Source: Clostridiales bacterium
GTDB taxonomy: Bacteria; Bacillota; Clostridia; Christensenellales; CAG-917
DNA length: 64,000 nt
Assembly (NCBI GenBank): GCA_022009995.1
Contig: CP091734.1
Span: 186,001-250,000 of the forward strand
Reading direction: 5' to 3'
Part shown: piece by piece, positions 9,833-19,398 of the stretch
Layout of the letters: each line of letters begins with the position of its first letter
Numbering within the stretch: the first letter of the stretch is position 1
The notes under the pieces: generated by a model
Told to the model about the DNA's origin: nothing
The model's input: only the letters and a program-made list of their open reading frames with translations
Database searches by the model: none
Program-made: the position numbers and the translations under genes

Positions 9833-11790
9833 TTATCTTCCAAGTTCTTTTTTAAGTTCGGATATTCTGTCACGAAGTTTGATTGCCGCCTCGAAATCCA
9901 GCCCTTCTGCCGCGACTTGCATAAGTCCTTTCAGACGTTCAAGTTCCGAAGCGATATCTTTACGGTCGCGTTTTGCGTCTTTATCCAGTTTTTTGGTGAT
10001 TTCGATTGTATTTACGATTTCTTTCACGACGGTGTGCGGCACGATGCCGTGCGCCGCGTTATAGTCGGATTGTATCTTTCTTCTGCGGTTTGTTTCGTCG
10101 ATTGCGCGCTGCATACTTCCCGTTACCGTATCGGCGTACATAATAACCCTTGCGTCGACGTTTCTTGCGGCGCGGCCGACGGTCTGGATAAGCGCGGTTT
10201 CGCTTCTTAAAAACCCTTCCTTATCGGCGTCGAGAATCGCGACGAGCATTACTTCGGGAAGATCGAGCCCTTCTCTTAAAAGGTTGATTCCGACAACCAC
10301 GTCGACGTCGCCTTTTCTCAAAGAATTGATGATTTCGATTCGTTCCAGAGTGTCGATGTCACTGTGCATATACTTGACCTTGATCCCCTTTTCCTTCAAA
10401 AACGAAGTAAGGTTTTCCGCCATTTTTTTGGTGAGCGTCGTAACAAGCGTTCTGCCGCCCTTTTCGACGGTCAGATTGATTTCGGAAATAAGGTCGTCGA
10501 TTTGTCCTTCGACGGGGCGTATAAAAATTTCGGGTCGATAATGCCCGTAGGACGTATGAGTTGTTCCGCCACCTGGTCGGCTTCCTGCAACTCGAACGGG
10601 GCGGGAGTCGCCGACACGCACACAAGCTGATAAATCCTTTTTCAAACTCGTCAAAGCGGAGCGGACGGTTGTCGAAAGCGGCGGGCAGACGGAAACCGTA
10701 TTCCACAAGGTTTCCTTCCTGCTTCTGTCGCCGTTGTACATACCGCGGATTTGCGGAATCGTCATATGGCTTTCGTCGATAAAACAGACAAAATTTTTCG
10801 GGAAGAAGTCCAACAAAGTGTACGGCGGTTCGCCGGGTTTCCTTCCGTCAAAGTATCTGCTGTAATTTTCGATGCCGCTGCAATAGCCCATTTCGCGCAT
10901 CATTTCGACGTCGTACGCGACGCGCTCGCCGATTCGTTGCGCCTCGATAAGTTTATTGCGGTCGGTGAAATATTTCACCCTTTCTTCCCTGTCTTTCGTG
11001 ATGAGCGTCAGGGCGTTTTCCATACGGCTTTCGCCGACGACATAATGGGTTGCGGGGAAAATGACTGCGTGTTCGAGCCGCGACAACGGCTTTCCCGTAA
11101 GGGCGTCGATTTCATAAAGTTTTTCGATTTCGTCGCCGAAAAATTCAACCCGTATCGCGACTTCCGAATTTGACGACGGGAATATATCCACAACGTCGCC
11201 GCGCATTCTGAACGTGCTGCGCTGAAAGTCGATGTCGGCGCGCTTATATTGTATATTCACGAGTTTACGCGCCAAATCGTCACGGTCAAGCGTCATTTCG
11301 GGGCGCAAAGAGATGGAAAGGTTGAAGTATTCTTCGGGCGCGCCCAGCCCGTATATGCACGATACGGAACTGACGACGATGACGTCGTTTCTCTCGCAAA
11401 GACTACTTGTCGCGCTGTTTCTGAGTTTGTCGATTTCGTCGTTGACTTCCAGCTCCTTTCGATGTAAGTGTCGCTTCTCGGGATATACGCTTCGGGCTGA
11501 TAGTAGTCGTAATACGATACGAAAAACTCCACGCGATTATCGGGGAAAAACTCACGAAACTCGTTGCAAAGCTGCGCCGCAAGCGTTTTGTTGTGCGCGA
11601 TAACGAGCGCGGGACGTTGCACCCTTTCGATGACGTTTGCCATCGTAAAGGTTTTGCCGCTTCCCGTAACGCCCAGAAGCACCTGCGTACGAAACCCGTC
11701 GTTCAGTCCCTCGACAAGTTTTTCGATTGCCTGTTCCTGATCGCCGTTCGGTCTGAATTTCGATTTTAACTGAAAAAGATGATTTTCCAT
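9833..11790 (-). CDS. uvrB: excinuclease ABC subunit UvrB (four frameshifts)
   Basis: UvrB is the damage-verifying helicase-like subunit of nucleotide excision repair. Visible are Walker A GVTGSGKTFTMA, the beta-hairpin region YYDYYQPEAYIPRSDTYIE, the helicase motifs DESHMTIPQIRGMYNGDRSR and VGRAARN, and the C-terminal UvrC/UvrA-binding UVR motif. Indels lie near 10535, 10640, 10712 and 11458; the three in the middle together restore the frame. Start ATG at 11790 overlaps the preceding gene's stop (TGATG). No Gram-positive SOS box was seen upstream of the operon promoter. Confidence 0.95.
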
Positions 11791-12195
11791 CAACGAAACT
11801 TGCCCATGATAAGCGGGGCGATGATATATCTTATGATGATTGCGATCGTGCCGGAAACGATTGCCGTGCATACCGTAATCAGCAGTTTGTTGTAAACGCT
11901 TTTGCGCCACGCCCTTTCGACGCGCGCGAACGAAAGCCCTTTCTGATGCATCGTGATGCAATACGTCAATTCGCCGTGGTTGTCGGCGGAAATGTATTCC
12001 AGATAATCGTCGAGCGCAAGCCCTTTGAGCATAGGTTCGAGTTCTTCGGGGGTGTAGGCGTAATCGTACGGCAATGCCTCAAATTTCAAGCGGTTTCACC
12101 AGACAAACGCCCTCGTCGTTTTTTTCGGCAAGGTTAAGAAGGACGTGCATAAGCGCCCTTTCTTTTTTATTCAGTGCGTGTTTTTCAACTGCCAT
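11790..12195 (-). CDS. small membrane protein of the uvrBA operon (frameshifted)
   Basis: About 134 residues. The N-terminal half (AVEKHALNKKERALMHVLL) is charged and helical; the C-terminal end has one membrane segment (LLITVCTAIVSGTIAIIIRYI). An indel near 12085 splits it between VKPLEI and EALPYDYAY. Its stop overlaps the uvrB start and it begins ten bases after the gene before it, so it is in the repair operon. I do not recognise a family. The short cytosolic part plus one anchor suggests a membrane-tethered accessory or regulatory protein, but nothing in the sequence shows a link to DNA repair beyond position. Confidence 0.6.
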
Positions 12196-12205
12196 AGTCC
12201 GCCTC

Positions 12206-12645
12206 TTATTTCATTTTCAGGAAAACGCCGATAAGAAGAGCGATCGCGCTTGCGATGAGCCCGCCGAGGAGTGCACCCCAGAACGCCGCTTTTCTTATCA
12301 TTTTCCTTAAAGAGATGCTGTCAAGTTTGATTTCTTTCGACTTGCCTTTTTCGCCTGCGACGGGAACGTCGACGGACGCGGTGGGGTGTGAGTCGTGCGG
12401 TTCCACCTTTTCGATGGCGCGCGCTTTTGCAAGCGTGGCAAGGCAATACTCGTCCACCGTCGAATATTTGACTTTGATATAATCGTTGTCGGACAACGTG
12501 CGGATTATCCCCGAAAGTTCCACTTTGTGCAACGGTCGGAATCGGACAATTTCGCGATAATTTCGTCCGCGTCGATGATTTTATAGGCGCCGTCCGAAAA
12601 GTCGTTAAGGACAGTCAGCACGGCGTTTAATTGCCTGTCAAGCAT
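12206..12645 (-). CDS. small membrane-anchored protein, first gene of the uvrBA operon (frameshifted)
   Basis: About 146 residues: a globular N-terminal part (LDRQLNAVLTVLNDFSDGAYKI...IRTLSDNDYIKVKYS, which looks like a winged-helix-type fold by spacing), a polar linker, and one C-terminal membrane helix (WGALLGGLIASAIALLIGVF). The frame breaks near 12530 by a one-base indel. Start ATG at 12645 has GAGGT upstream. The gene lies directly behind the operon promoter. Family not recognised; it is of the same type as the gene after it, so the two may work as a pair at the membrane. Confidence 0.6.
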
Positions 12646-12669
12646 ATACTACCTCATTTTAGTTACCCT

Positions 12670-12698
12670 ATTATACCACCTGCAAGGTCAAATTGCAA
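12670..12698 (-). promoter_or_regulatory. promoter of the uvrB-uvrA operon
   Basis: On the minus strand TTGCAA (12693-12698) and TATAAT (12670-12675) are separated by exactly 17 bases, about 25 bases before the first start codon. Confidence 0.75.
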
Positions 12699-12808
12699 GT
12701 CCTGACAAAAGTCTTTCAAAAAGTCGATCGAAAATTAGTATTTCAATTTGCTTTTATTTTATAATAAAGTGTGCTATCATTGACTAAATTATAAATTTTC
12801 GAGTGAAT

Positions 12809-14454
12809 ATGAATCTTTTAAGCAAGTTTTTGAATAGAACGGATTTTTCGGACTACGACGATTTCAGAAGAAACGCGAAACTTTGCGTTCCGTCCGATTT
12901 CAACTTCGGATTTGACGTCGTGGACGAATACGCAAGGCTTTGTCCCGAAAAACGCGCCCTTGTATGGTGCAATCAGAAAGGCGAAGAAAAAGTCATCACC
13001 TTTGGCGAAATGAAGGAATTGTCGCTGAAAATGTGCAACGTCATTTCGTCGTACGGCGTGAAAAAAGGCGACTTCGTAATGAGTATGCTCAACCGTCGCT
13101 GGGAATACTGGGTGCTTGTCGTGGCGTGCTGCAAAATGGGCGTCGTACTTATCCCCGCAACTCATATGCTCACCCCGAAAGACGTCGCGTACCGCGTGAA
13201 CGAAGCGGGCGTGAAACTGCTGTTTGCGACGGAAGAAGAAGACGTTGCGGAACATATCTCGCTTGCTCTTCCCGATTGCAAAAACCTGAAAGGCGTATTG
13301 TCGGTAAACGGCGCGCACTTCGACAACCTTGACGAAAAACTTGAAAACGCTCCCGCGGAATTTTCCTTCGACGCGCGCCCGAACCCCCGCGATCTGATGC
13401 TCGTATATTTCACTTCGGGCACGACGGGTATGCCCAAAATGGTCATGCACGACTTTTTGTATCCTTTGGGACACGTCTTCACCGCAAAATATTGGCAGGA
13501 CGTCGTCGACGACGGCTTGCACTTCACTATGGCGGAAACGGGCTGGGCAAAATGCAGCTGGGGCAAAATCTACGGTCAGTGGATATCGGGCACGGCGGTT
13601 TTCGCCTACGACTACCACGGCAGATTTACCCCCACGGACGTCTTGCCGCTTGTGAAAAAATACGGGATAACGACTTTTTGCGCCCCGCCCACGATTTACA
13701 GGTTTTTGGTGAAAGAAGACTTGTCGAGTTTCGATTTATCCTCGATAAAACATTGCTCCACCGCCGGCGAAAGTTTGAATCCCGAGGTGTTCAAACAGTT
13801 TGAAAAAGCGACCGGGCTCAAAATTTACGAAGGTTTCGGTCAGACCGAAGGCACGGTAATGCTGGGCACGTTCAAATATTTGTCCCCCGTTACGGGCAGT
13901 CTCGGAAAGCCCAGTCCCTTTATGACGTGCGCCTTATCGACGACGACGAAAACGAGGTTAAACCCGGCGAAGAAGGCGAAATCGCCATACTGAAATCGGA
14001 AAATCAATGCGGACTCGTCGCGGGCTACTTCAAGGACGAGGCGCGCACCGCCGCCCTTAAAAACGACGTTTACTTCCACACCGGCGACCTTGCCTATCAG
14101 GACAAAGACGGCTGGTTCTGGTACGTCGGAAGAAAGGACGATATCATCAAATCGTCGGGCTACCGCATCGGACCTTTCGAGGTCGAAAGCGCGCTTATGG
14201 AACACCCCGCGGTGCTGGAATGTGCAATCACCGCCGTCCCCGACGACCTGCGCGGACAAATCGTGAAAGCGACAATCGTCCTGACCAAAAACTATCAGCC
14301 GTCGGACGCACTTGTCAAGGAACTGCAAAACCACGTGAAAAAGGTAACCGCGCCGTATAAATACCCGCGCATCGTGGAGTTTGTGAAAGAACTTCCGAAA
14401 ACGACGTCGGGCAAAATCCGCCGTGTGGAAATCCGCGAAAACGACAAAAAATAA
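12809..14454 (+). CDS. AMP-forming acyl-CoA synthetase (MACS/acetyl-CoA synthetase type, frameshifted)
   Basis: About 548 residues of the ANL superfamily; activates a short or medium carboxylic acid to its CoA thioester via acyl-AMP. Motifs: P-loop YFTSGTTGMPKM, the GFGQTEG adenylate motif, HTGDLAYQDKDGWFWYVGRKDD with the hinge aspartate, and the catalytic lysine near the end in PKTTSGKIRR. A one-base indel near 13920 separates LGKPSP and the following DVRLIDDDENEVKPGEEG. The ATG at 12809 is taken as start; a GTG two codons earlier is possible. It stands alone and ends at a strong terminator. The substrate cannot be read from the sequence. Confidence 0.85.
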
Positions 14455-14511
14455 CTTTCTCGTCCGATTTCCGAAAACGCCGTAAAATTTATATCGCAAT
14501 ACGCAAAAAAC

Positions 14512-14554
14512 CATACAAAAAACTCCGCCGTGGCGGAGTTTTTTAATGCGGTTT
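14512..14554 (+). terminator. terminator, left copy of a 43-bp direct repeat
   Basis: The hairpin ACTCCGCC-GTG-GCGGAGT followed by six T ends the acyl-CoA synthetase transcript. The whole 43-base block recurs at 16404-16446, identical except for one A in a homopolymer, on the far side of the lipoprotein/repressor cassette. Confidence 0.85.
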
Positions 14555-14573
14555 CAAATTATATTTGCTTCAT

Positions 14574-16085
14574 TTACCCTTTATAGTTCCACGTAATTTT
14601 AATTTTACTACTAAACATTCCAAGACCTTCATCCGTAGTATATGCCCATTCATTATGCCACCCAGCAGGTTTTGTCGCAACTTCGCAATTTACATAACAA
14701 TAATTAGTCCATCCCCAAAAAACTCTCTTGCCCATTCGTTCAACGCTTTTAGGAATTACAATATGGATTGTTCCGCCGCTACTCATATCTTTTGCAAATG
14801 CGAAACTTCCTATTGATTTTACGTTCGACGGAATAATAACCCCATTAAAATTTATTTTGGAATCCTTAAATGCATTATCGCCTATAATCAACAACGACTT
14901 AGGAAGCACTATGTTTTTAACCTTAGCGTTTTTATTAAAAAGATTCTCTTGAATTACTTTTGTTCCATCTTTAATAATTATATTAATTTCTTCGTCGCTA
15001 GTATCTTTGAATTTATACGCTATTGCCCCTGCATAAACAACTCCCGCCGGTTGATTTTCATACCATTTTGTGTTTATCAACGCATTGCTATGAATGTTTA
15101 AAACATTACTTGATATTTCAATATCAGCCAACTTGCTACAATTCAAAAACGCATTGGCGGAAACAATTTCAATATTTTCCGGAATGTTGATATATTCAAG
15201 ATTGTTGCAACTTTCAAAAGCGTTCTCTCCTATGCTTTTTACGGAACTAGGAAGAATAATATCGTTCAGTTTTTCGCAAAATGCAAAAGCACTTGCACCA
15301 ATTGATTCGACATTTTTCATTACAACTTTTTGCAGACTAACATTATGCGAAAACGCACCATTGCCTATTGTTTTAATACTTTCGCCGATAATTATCTCTT
15401 TTAAATAAGGCGCATCCTTAAATCCGTCGACTTTAATCTGTGATACAACTCGATTATTATATTGCATGGGAATTGTAATAGACTCTGCTATCACATTTCC
15501 TCTCCCTATCGCATATGTTCCGTCATCTAATAATTGGTATTCAAATTTATCAATATTATCAGCCAGTCTTCCATTTACTAAATCTTCAATCCACTCTTCT
15601 TCGGTTTTAGAATATTCTGGATGATACTTTAAATAAATTTGGTATGCCGATAAACCATTTTCGCCGTGCTCGCCTTGAATTCCTTGTTCGCCTTGAATTC
15701 CTTGTTCACCTTGAATTCCTTGTTTACCTTGGACTCCTTGTTCTCCCTGTGCCCCGCGCTCGCCTTGAATTCCTTGTTGCCCTTGTTTTCCCTGTTCGCC
15801 TTTTTCGCCACGCTCACCTTGAACACCTTGCTCTCCTTGTATCCCCTGTTCGCCTTGCTTTCCTTGTTCACCTTGGACTCCTTGTTCGCCCTGTGCTCCG
15901 CGCTCGCCTTTATCACCTTTTAATGATAATAACCACTCTTTTTCCGAACCTACAAATCCATTGTCAACGGCAATTTCATAAGCACTCTTTCCATTTTGAA
16001 TATTATCTGTACCAGCTGCTTTTGTACATGCAAATAAAGAAACGCTCATTATTAACAATAAAACAACAATATAACTTTTTTTCAT
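14574..16085 (-). CDS. surface lipoprotein with collagen-like and BspA leucine-rich repeats
   Basis: A 503-residue predicted surface lipoprotein. Order of parts: signal peptide with lipobox SLFAC (lipidated Cys20), a short domain AYEIAVDNGFVGSEKEWLLS, 29 perfect collagen-type Gly-X-Y triplets (residues 57-143, mostly GEQ and GIQ), a second similar module AYQIYLKYHPEY...EEWIEDL, then BspA-type leucine-rich repeats (units like SIGENAFESCNNLEYINIPENI) to residue about 450, and a Trp-rich C-terminal piece. Such proteins are thought to mediate adhesion. Start has AAGGAG at eight bases. Its promoter contains an operator probably bound by the divergent XRE regulator. The AT-rich coding contrasts with the flanking genes. 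Confidence 0.85.
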   Translation of the reverse strand: MKKSYIVVLLLIMSVSLFACTKAAGTDNIQNGKSAYEIAVDNGFVGSEKEWLLSLKGDKGERGAQGEQGVQGEQGKQGEQGIQGEQGVQGERGEKGEQGKQGQQGIQGERGAQGEQGVQGKQGIQGEQGIQGEQGIQGEHGENGLSAYQIYLKYHPEYSKTEEEWIEDLVNGRLADNIDKFEYQLLDDGTYAIGRGNVIAESITIPMQYNNRVVSQIKVDGFKDAPYLKEIIIGESIKTIGNGAFSHNVSLQKVVMKNVESIGASAFAFCEKLNDIILPSSVKSIGENAFESCNNLEYINIPENIEIVSANAFLNCSKLADIEISSNVLNIHSNALINTKWYENQPAGVVYAGAIAYKFKDTSDEEINIIIKDGTKVIQENLFNKNAKVKNIVLPKSLLIIGDNAFKDSKINFNGVIIPSNVKSIGSFAFAKDMSSGGTIHIVIPKSVERMGKRVFWGWTNYCYVNCEVATKPAGWHNEWAYTTDEGLGMFSSKIKITWNYKG

Positions 16086-16109
16086 AACCTTTTCTCCTTG
16101 TTGTTATAA

Positions 16110-16161
16110 ATTTTAACCGTAATTTTTACGGTTGTCAATGCATTTGTCGTAATTTCTACGG
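16110..16161 (-). promoter_or_regulatory. lipoprotein promoter with operator in the spacer, plus second operator
   Basis: On the minus strand TTGACA (16133-16138) and TAAAAT (16110-16115) are 17 bases apart. The spacer is filled by the palindrome CCGTAATTTTTACGG (16117-16131). A second, similar palindrome CGTAATTTCTACGG (16148-16161) sits just in front of the CATAAT box (16162-16167) of the divergent repressor gene. Two matching operators in one divergent promoter region suggest repression of both genes by the adjacent XRE protein. Confidence 0.75.
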
Positions 16162-16173
16162 CATAATAGCATT

Positions 16174-16380
16174 ATGGACTTCAAATCACGATTGAAAGAA
16201 TTAAGAACAGAGGACGGCATTTCTCAAAAGCAACTTGCCCTTGCCATCGGTACAAGCGACGATTGCATATACTTTTGGGAAAAAGGCAGAAGTGAACCGT
16301 CCATTGCCGATATTATCGCCTTGGCAAAGTATTTCGACGTTACAACCGATTACTTGTTAGGTGTAAAATCCGATGTATAA
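16174..16380 (+). CDS. XRE-family transcriptional repressor
   Basis: A 68-residue one-domain helix-turn-helix protein: KSRLKELRTEDGISQKQLA, then the recognition helix region GTSDDCIYFWEKGRSEPSIADI and the family tail LAKYFDVTTDYLLG. It lacks any dimerisation or sensor domain beyond the Cro-like fold. It is divergent from the lipoprotein gene and the shared region holds two matching palindromes, so it probably represses the lipoprotein gene and itself. It belongs to the cassette between duplicated terminators. Confidence 0.85.
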   Translation: MDFKSRLKELRTEDGISQKQLALAIGTSDDCIYFWEKGRSEPSIADIIALAKYFDVTTDYLLGVKSDV

Positions 16381-16403
16381 TTTTCAAATATTTTACAAAA
16401 ATT

Positions 16404-16446
16404 CATACAAAAACTCCGCCGTGGCGGAGTTTTTTAATGCGGTTTT
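16404..16446 (+). terminator. terminator, right copy of the 43-bp direct repeat
   Basis: Second copy of the ACTCCGCC-GTG-GCGGAGT hairpin with T tract, directly after the XRE gene. It differs from the copy at 14512-14554 by one A in a homopolymer. Confidence 0.85.
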
Positions 16447-16495
16447 TAATGCGGTTTTTGTGCGCTTTTGTGCGGTTTTGCGCGTTTTTGCGCTG

Positions 16496-16711
16496 TTATT
16501 TTTTGTTGTCGCGGTCGTCTTTGCGCTTTTTCGCTTCCATTATGTTGACAAAAAAGATTATGCCCACAAGCACGACAAGCCCGACCAGAATCCACACTTT
16601 GTAGGTGTCGAAAAAGATCTGCACCTTTTCCCAAAGCGTTTGTGCCTGAGCGATTTTTTCCTCAAAATTTTTGATTGTGTCGCCGATTGCGGACAGTGTG
16701 ATTTCTTTCAT
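16496..16711 (-). CDS. small single-pass membrane protein after hom
   Basis: A 71-residue protein with an N-terminal amphipathic helix (TIKNFEEKIAQAQTLWEKVQ), one membrane segment (VWILVGLVVLVGIIFFVNIM) and a lysine/arginine-rich cytosolic tail. The start codon overlaps the stop of hom (TAATG), so it is translationally coupled to it. I do not recognise a family; the hom link is positional only. Confidence 0.6.
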   Translation of the reverse strand: MKEITLSAIGDTIKNFEEKIAQAQTLWEKVQIFFDTYKVWILVGLVVLVGIIFFVNIMEAKKRKDDRDNKK

Positions 16712-17990
16712 TATTCTTCAACGCGGATAAGCGCGGCGACGTTTTTCACGCCGTCAAGAGCGGTGATTTCTTTCAACGCTTTTTCAATGATTTTCTCGTG
16801 GCTCAGGTGTGTGACGAAGATAATGTCCGTCTTTGAATTGACGTTTTCTTCGTTCTGAAAAACCTTTTCGATGCCGATTTTGTTTTTGCCGAAAACGGTT
16901 GAAATTCTGCCCAGAATTCCTTCGCGGTCGGTAGCACATATACGGACGTAATACTTGCTCTTAAAATCGGTGATAAAGTCCGAATCGCGACTTGAACCGT
17001 CGTTTTTGAACGGTAAATAGCGTGGTTTGCGCTGATGCGCCGCATAAATAATATCGCTGACGATTGCGCTGCCGGTGGGCAGATCGCCCGCGCCCCTGCC
17101 GTAAAGCATAATATCGCCGACGCTGTCGCCGACAAGATACACGGCGTTGAAACTGCCCGACACCGCCGCAAGCGGATGGCTGCTTTTAATGAAAGCGGGA
17201 TGCACGCGCGCCTCGATTTTTCCGTTGTTGTTTTTGCTGATTGCAAGGAGTTTCAGCGTGTAGCCGAGTTTCTTCCCGGTGTTTATGTCGTCCACGGAAA
17301 TCTTCGTGATGCCCTCGCGATACACCCTTTGTACGGGCACTTTTTTGTGATAGGACAGCGTGGACAGAATCGACAGTTTGTACGACGCGTCAAAGCCTTC
17401 GACGTCGGCTGTCGGATCGAATTCGGCATATCCGAGTTCCTGCGCGGATTTCAGCGCGTCTTCGTACGACGTGCCGTTTTCGCTCATCGCCGACAAAATA
17501 TAGTTCGTCGTGCCGTTTATTATGCCCTTGATCGACAAAATCGTATTTGCCTGCATGCCTTCGGTAATCGTGCGGATTATGGGCACGCCGCCGACGCAAC
17601 TCGCCTCGAAATACAGCCCCGCCTTGCCGCGTTTTGCCGCCGCTTCGAGTTCGTGCCAGTGTTTTGAAACAATTCCTTATTTGCGGTGACGATGCTTTTG
17701 CCCGCTTCCAGAGCCTTGATAAGGAACGTCCTTGCGGGTTCGATACCGCCGAAAAACTCGCACACTATCGAGATATCTTTGTTGTTTACGACGTTGTCGA
17801 TGTCGGTTGAAACGATGTCGGGATTTACGCCCAACTCTTCAACCCTTTTCATGTTGCGTTCAAGCACGTGCAGAACTTCGATATCGAGCCCTTCGTACTT
17901 TTTGAAAGCGTCGTGGTTTTTTTCCAGAATCTTATAAGTGCCGCCCCCGACCGTACCCAGTCCGAGCAGCGCGATGCCGACTTTTTTCAT
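16711..17990 (-). CDS. hom: homoserine dehydrogenase with ACT domain (frameshifted)
   Basis: Reduces aspartate semialdehyde to homoserine with NAD(P)H, the branch toward threonine and methionine (EC 1.1.1.3). Visible: Rossmann motif GLGTVGGGTYKIL, the SIVTANKEL segment, the catalytic-domain signature GIINGTTNYILSAM, the lysine region ELGYAEFDPTADVEGFDASYK, and a C-terminal ACT domain (VRICATDREGILGRIS) for feedback control, probably by threonine. About 426 residues. An indel near 17665 splits NKEL from the rest. The start overlaps the coaX stop by four bases (ATGA). Confidence 0.94.
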
Positions 17991-18772
17991 TCGTTATTAC
18001 CTTCTTTATTCATATCGTACAAAATTTTAAGCCCTTTGAGAGAAAGCGAGCGGTCAACGACGTCGATAATCGACTTGTCCGCGTTGACGACAAGTTCCGA
18101 CAAACCGCCCGTCGCGATGACTTTCGCGTCTTTCATAAGCGGATTTTCGCGGAATTTTCTGACAATGTAGTCAACCTGCCCCGCATATCCGTAAACCGCG
18201 CCCGACTGCATACCCTCGATTGTGGAACGGGCAATCGCGTCTTTCGGCGGAACAAGTTCGAAACGGGGAAGTTTCGCGGCGGTGTTCACAAGGCTTTCCG
18301 ACGCGGTTTTGACGCCGGCGCAAATCGCGCCGCCCAAAAACGTGCCGTCTGCCGTCACCGCGTTGAACGTCGTCGCGCTGCCGAAATCCACAACGATAAG
18401 CGGCCCGCCGTATATAAAGTGCGCCCCGACCGCGTCGACAATCCTGTCCGCGCCGAGTTCGATGGGGTTGTTATATTTGATTTTCAAACCCGTTTTAAGC
18501 GTGGCGTCCACGAAGACGGGCTTTTTCTTCATATAGTACGTGCACATATGCTCCACCGTGTAGTTGAGCATGGGCGCGACGGACGACATGATAATGCCGT
18601 CGATATCCTGAAATTCAACGCCGACGTTTTTGAACAAGTCGTACAAAATCATTCCGAGTTCGTCCGCGGTGCGCTTTGCCTCGGTTGAAAGACGCCAGCT
18701 TTTTTTCAGGGCGTCGCCGTCGTACACGCCGAGTTTCATATTCGTATTTCCTACGTCGATAACAAGTAACAT
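17987..18772 (-). CDS. coaX: type III pantothenate kinase
   Basis: A 261-residue enzyme for the first step of coenzyme A synthesis: pantothenate plus ATP to 4'-phosphopantothenate (EC 2.7.1.33). The phosphate-binding motif VIDVGNTNMKLGVYD opens the protein; PIELGADRIVDAVGAH and VVDFGSATTFNAV are the other family signatures. Members of this type are not feedback-inhibited by CoA. First gene of the coaX-hom-small membrane protein operon, with a clear promoter upstream. Confidence 0.95.
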   Translation of the reverse strand: MLLVIDVGNTNMKLGVYDGDALKKSWRLSTEAKRTADELGMILYDLFKNVGVEFQDIDGIIMSSVAPMLNYTVEHMCTYYMKKKPVFVDATLKTGLKIKYNNPIELGADRIVDAVGAHFIYGGPLIVVDFGSATTFNAVTADGTFLGGAICAGVKTASESLVNTAAKLPRFELVPPKDAIARSTIEGMQSGAVYGYAGQVDYIVRKFRENPLMKDAKVIATGGLSELVVNADKSIIDVVDRSLSLKGLKILYDMNKEGNNE

Positions 18773-18800
18773 TTTTTAATCCTTATCGTGATTTTACGTT

Positions 18801-18829
18801 ATTATACCAAAAGCGCGCGCATTTTACAA
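18801..18829 (-). promoter_or_regulatory. coaX-hom operon promoter
   Basis: On the minus strand TTGTAA (18824-18829) and a perfect TATAAT (18801-18806) are 17 bases apart, 28 bases before the coaX start. Confidence 0.75.
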
Positions 18830-18878
18830 CTATTATTTTTCAAACATATATGATACGCGTTATAAATATAATTTTTAT

Positions 18879-19349
18879 ATGCAAAAAGTAAAATGGCTTT
18901 ACGCCGCGTTTTTCGCGCTTTCGTTTGCGCTTATCGTGGAATGGACGGGAAGTTTCACCGTGCAAAGAAACCTTTCGTGGTTTTCAGGTCTTACTTTACC
19001 GGTGTTTTGGTTGGACACGACGACGTTCACGGCGTTGTACTCGGCAGCGACGGCACTTGAAGCGTTCGTCGTGTCCGACGCGCTCGTCAAAGGCGCGGTA
19101 AATCCGACATTCGGATTGTATGCGTCGGTCAAGTTTTCGTCCGCATTGTTCCTTGCGCTGTTTTTCGCGGCAAAAAATCCTCTTTTGGGACTTGTCACAA
19201 TGACTGTCACTTTGGCGTTAACGTGGATTTTTTGTATTTTTATTCTGCGATCCCGCGTGGGGAAACTTGCAAAAGCCGTCGTTCCCGTACTGCTTTTATG
19301 GTATTCGTATCTGTGGTCGCTGTCCTACGCCGTCGCGATTATAAATTAA
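18879..19349 (+). CDS. TspO/MBR-like membrane protein
   Basis: A 156-residue protein with five hydrophobic segments. The layout resembles TspO: a Trp-Phe-rich first loop (RNLSWFSGLTLPVFWLD), a LYSAATALEAF segment and a C-terminal LLWYSYLWSLSYAVAIIN helix like the TspO ending. Conservation with classical TspO (porphyrin or cholesterol-binding) is weak, so the function is uncertain. A bidirectional terminator follows. Confidence 0.55.
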   Translation: MQKVKWLYAAFFALSFALIVEWTGSFTVQRNLSWFSGLTLPVFWLDTTTFTALYSAATALEAFVVSDALVKGAVNPTFGLYASVKFSSALFLALFFAAKNPLLGLVTMTVTLALTWIFCIFILRSRVGKLAKAVVPVLLLWYSYLWSLSYAVAIIN

Positions 19350-19354
19350 AAAAA

Positions 19355-19382
19355 GGACGGCGCCGCCCGCCGTCCCGAAAAA
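19355..19382. terminator. bidirectional terminator
   Basis: GGACGGCG and CGCCGTCC form a GC-rich stem flanked by A runs on the left and right, serving the convergent genes on both sides. Confidence 0.8.
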
Positions 19383-19398
19383 ATGGTGCTTTTATGTA

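Larger units (their letters stand above)
14512..16446. mobile_element. AT-rich cassette between duplicated terminators
   Basis: A 1.9-kb AT-rich segment with one lipoprotein gene and one divergent repressor gene lies between two near-identical copies of the same 43-base terminator block. Its codon use differs from the genes on both sides. The arrangement suggests insertion by recombination at the terminator, leaving a duplicated target. No transposase or recombinase is present inside. Confidence 0.45.

Noticed and set aside
12645..12803. SOS (LexA) box before the uvrBA operon
   Set aside because: No GAAC-N4-GTTC-type palindrome was found around the promoter.
15640..15920. Tandem short repeats on the plus strand looking like a CRISPR or minisatellite
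   Set aside because: They are the codons of the Gly-X-Y collagen triplets in the lipoprotein gene on the other strand.
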